Source: Atribacteria bacterium SCGC AAA255-G05
GTDB taxonomy: Bacteria; Atribacterota; Phoenicimicrobiia; Phoenicimicrobiales; Phoenicimicrobiaceae
NCBI GenBank assembly: GCA_000405605.1
Contig: ASPA01000028.1
Location: 16,501-24,221, forward strand
DNA length: 7,721 nt
Reading direction: 5' to 3'
Part shown: in pieces, positions 7,136 through 7,721 of the stretch
Numbering within the stretch: position 1 is the stretch's first letter
Layout: each line of letters begins with the position of its first letter
Notes under the pieces: generated by a model
Told to the model about the DNA's origin: nothing
Seen by the model: only the letters and a program-made list of their open reading frames with translations
Databases searched by the model: none
Position numbers and translations under genes: made by a program

Positions 7136-7232
7136 TTAAAAGATTTATATCTTTTTAAATTTCCCAGTAATTCAAATGCATATATTGCTTTTTCTATTAA
7201 TATTGGATCTGCTTGTATTTCTTTTTAATCAT
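7132..7232 (-). pseudogene. N-terminal remnant of an AbiEii-like nucleotidyltransferase toxin, frameshifted
   Basis: The minus strand encodes KEIQADPILIEKAIYAFELL followed by GNL. This resembles the N-terminal helix that precedes the nucleotidyltransferase core (the K-G-G-T-S segment) in AbiEii/AbiGii-type toxins. The core itself is gone: after GNL come only RYKSFK and a TGA at 7132-7134. The likely start ATG (7230-7232) is out of frame by one base. Restoring one A in the A5 run at 7222-7226 would give M-I-K-K-E-I-Q-A-D-P in a single frame. The gene is therefore doubly broken, by a one-base deletion and by loss of everything after about residue 26. The family call rests on this short block only. 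Confidence 0.55.
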
Positions 7233-7244
7233 TTGTTATCCGTA

Positions 7245-7289
7245 AATCCACTAATGCCAGATTTTATTGTATTCTGGCATTAGTGGATT
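7245..7289. repeat. Perfect 17-bp inverted repeat with 11-base loop
   Basis: AATCCACTAATGCCAGA (7245-7261) is the exact reverse complement of 7273-7289, with loop TTTTATTGTAT between. The stem lies between the end of the AbiEi-like fragment (stop 7264-7266, inside the loop) and the AbiEii-like start (7230-7232). No T-run follows the stem on either strand, so it is not an ordinary intrinsic terminator. It may be a regulatory hairpin between antitoxin and toxin genes, an inverted duplication formed during decay, or the core of a small mobile repeat. Confidence 0.85.
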
Positions 7290-7365
7290 CCATAAACTCT
7301 TTAATTACATGCCATACTCGTTCCTTTATTCCTCTCCTGTCTGCATAATCAAGCATTTCTACCAT
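7264..7365 (-). pseudogene. Possible C-terminal remnant of the AbiEi-like antitoxin
   Basis: A 33-residue frame reads MVEMLDYADRRGIKERVWHV, then IKEFMESTNARIQ and a stop. The amphipathic, basic helix pattern is what one would expect at the end of an antitoxin of the AbiEi/DUF6577 type, and its place between the antitoxin start and the toxin start fits. It is in a different frame from the N-terminal piece upstream (stop at 7379-7381), implying a large internal deletion. Its last codons fall in the inverted repeat. The homology is inferred from position more than from sequence. Confidence 0.35.
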
Positions 7366-7378
7366 ATTAATCCGGTAA

Positions 7379-7534
7379 TTAAGAATTATAAAGGTAGAGA
7401 TATTTTTTTAAAGTATCTTCTTCGAATTTATTTCCCTTTTCAGTGAAATATTTTTTTAAATCGTTAATATGGAAATAATATTTATCTCTTGCGTAATCAA
7501 TAATAGATTCTTTAATAGTTATGCTCGCCATCAT
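7379..7534 (-). pseudogene. N-terminal remnant of an AbiEi-like (DUF6577-type) antitoxin
   Basis: A 51-residue frame begins with tandem ATGs (7532-7534 and 7529-7531) behind AGAGGA. It reads MMASITIKESIIDYARDKYY, then FHINDLKKYF and EEDTLKKYLY before TAA 7379-7381. The layout is an N-terminal winged-helix, with one helix (IKESIIDYARDK), a 'YYFHINDLKKYF' helix and a third helix around TLKKYL. It resembles the start of small-genome antitoxins found directly before AbiEii-like toxins. The normal protein should be several times longer, so the gene is truncated. In AbiE systems the antitoxin represses its own promoter and neutralises the nucleotidyltransferase toxin, and neither role is likely to survive here. 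The family call is moderate and helped by the adjacent toxin fragment. Confidence 0.5.
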
Positions 7535-7555
7535 TCCTCTTTTGTCATTTTATCT

Positions 7556-7571
7556 GTGTCGGGGGACGGTT
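7556..7571. other. G-rich motif upstream of the AbiEi-like remnant
   Basis: GTGTCGGGGGACGGTT stands out in very AT-rich surroundings and is followed by TTAAAAAAAATCTTTTTTAA, a small AT inverted repeat. Sequences with ACCGTCCC cores are often seen as dispersed short repeats or element ends in bacteria. Only one copy is present here, so its nature is uncertain. The neighbouring 7572-7608 region holds nothing else I can name. Confidence 0.3.
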
Positions 7572-7608
7572 AAAAAAAATCTTTTTTAATTTTACTATAT
7601 TTTAGTAT

Positions 7609-7721
7609 TAATACGACAAAAGGTTTATAAAATCCTTCTTTTCAAGAAATATATTATATGTAATTATAGATTCCCGCCTGCGCGGGAATGACATATAAGA
7701 AAGCGGGAATGACAGAGAGGG
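7609..7721 (+). repeat. Dispersed palindromic repeat, copy 2 (reaches the window edge)
   Basis: This copy has the same orientation and the same two blocks as copy 1 (5187-5315). The left block includes TTTATAAAATCCTTCTTTT, and the right block has the stem ATTCCCGC/GCGGGAAT (7670-7677, 7682-7689) with loop CTGC. The half-stem GCGGGAATGACA occurs again 21 bases later (7703-7714). One stem base pair is A-T in copy 1 and G-C in copy 2, so the pairing has been kept while the sequence changed. The middle spacer is shorter here and unrelated. The right end may continue beyond the window. Confidence 0.8.

Overview
The window is an AT-rich bacterial defence island in which every gene and gene remnant I can support reads on the minus strand. 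Clear Shine-Dalgarno sites, UGA used as a stop, and bacterial defence families point to a bacterium. The AT-rich composition and dispersed palindromic repeats of the kind often mistranslated as 'SFPRKxES' would fit an uncultured, environmental low-GC lineage. I cannot name a phylum.

In the direction of transcription (right to left) the layout is as follows. (1) 7609-7721 holds a copy of a dispersed palindromic repeat. (2) 6980-7534 is a graveyard: the start and probable end of an AbiEi-like antitoxin gene, the first codons of an AbiEii-like nucleotidyltransferase toxin gene with a one-base frameshift, and the last about 50 codons of a WYL-domain regulator. They lie head to tail with their middles deleted. 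A perfect 17-bp inverted repeat sits between the two AbiE pieces. (3) 5529-6962 is an intact gene for a 477-residue protein with an AlbA_2 (Schlafen-type) domain, a HATPase_c_4-type domain and a C-terminal winged helix. (4) 5349-5489 is a remnant of a second winged-helix C-terminus. (5) 5187-5315 is a second copy of the dispersed repeat in the same orientation, so the repeats bracket regions 2-4. (6) 2588-5110 is hsdR, the restriction and translocation subunit of a Type I system. (7) 63-2576 is a fused hsdM-hsdS gene, encoding methyltransferase and specificity subunit in one 837-residue chain. (8) 1-63 is the start of one more open frame, overlapping the hsdMS stop by one base and leaving the window.

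HsdR and HsdMS should together form a Type I restriction-modification complex. HsdMS recognises a bipartite target and methylates adenine in it, and HsdR translocates and cuts unmethylated DNA. The hsdR stop lies inside the ribosome binding site of hsdMS, and the next frame starts on the hsdMS stop, so the three are probably one translationally coupled operon. The AlbA_2 protein is likely a regulator or defence accessory. It seems to have lost its upstream WYL regulator, because only that gene's last codons remain just before its ribosome binding site.

The most unusual points are the single-chain MS subunit with two target recognition domains, the coupled unknown gene at the window edge, the stack of decayed toxin-antitoxin and regulator genes between direct repeats, and the long perfect hairpin. 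I see no CRISPR array, tRNA, rRNA or intact transposase.
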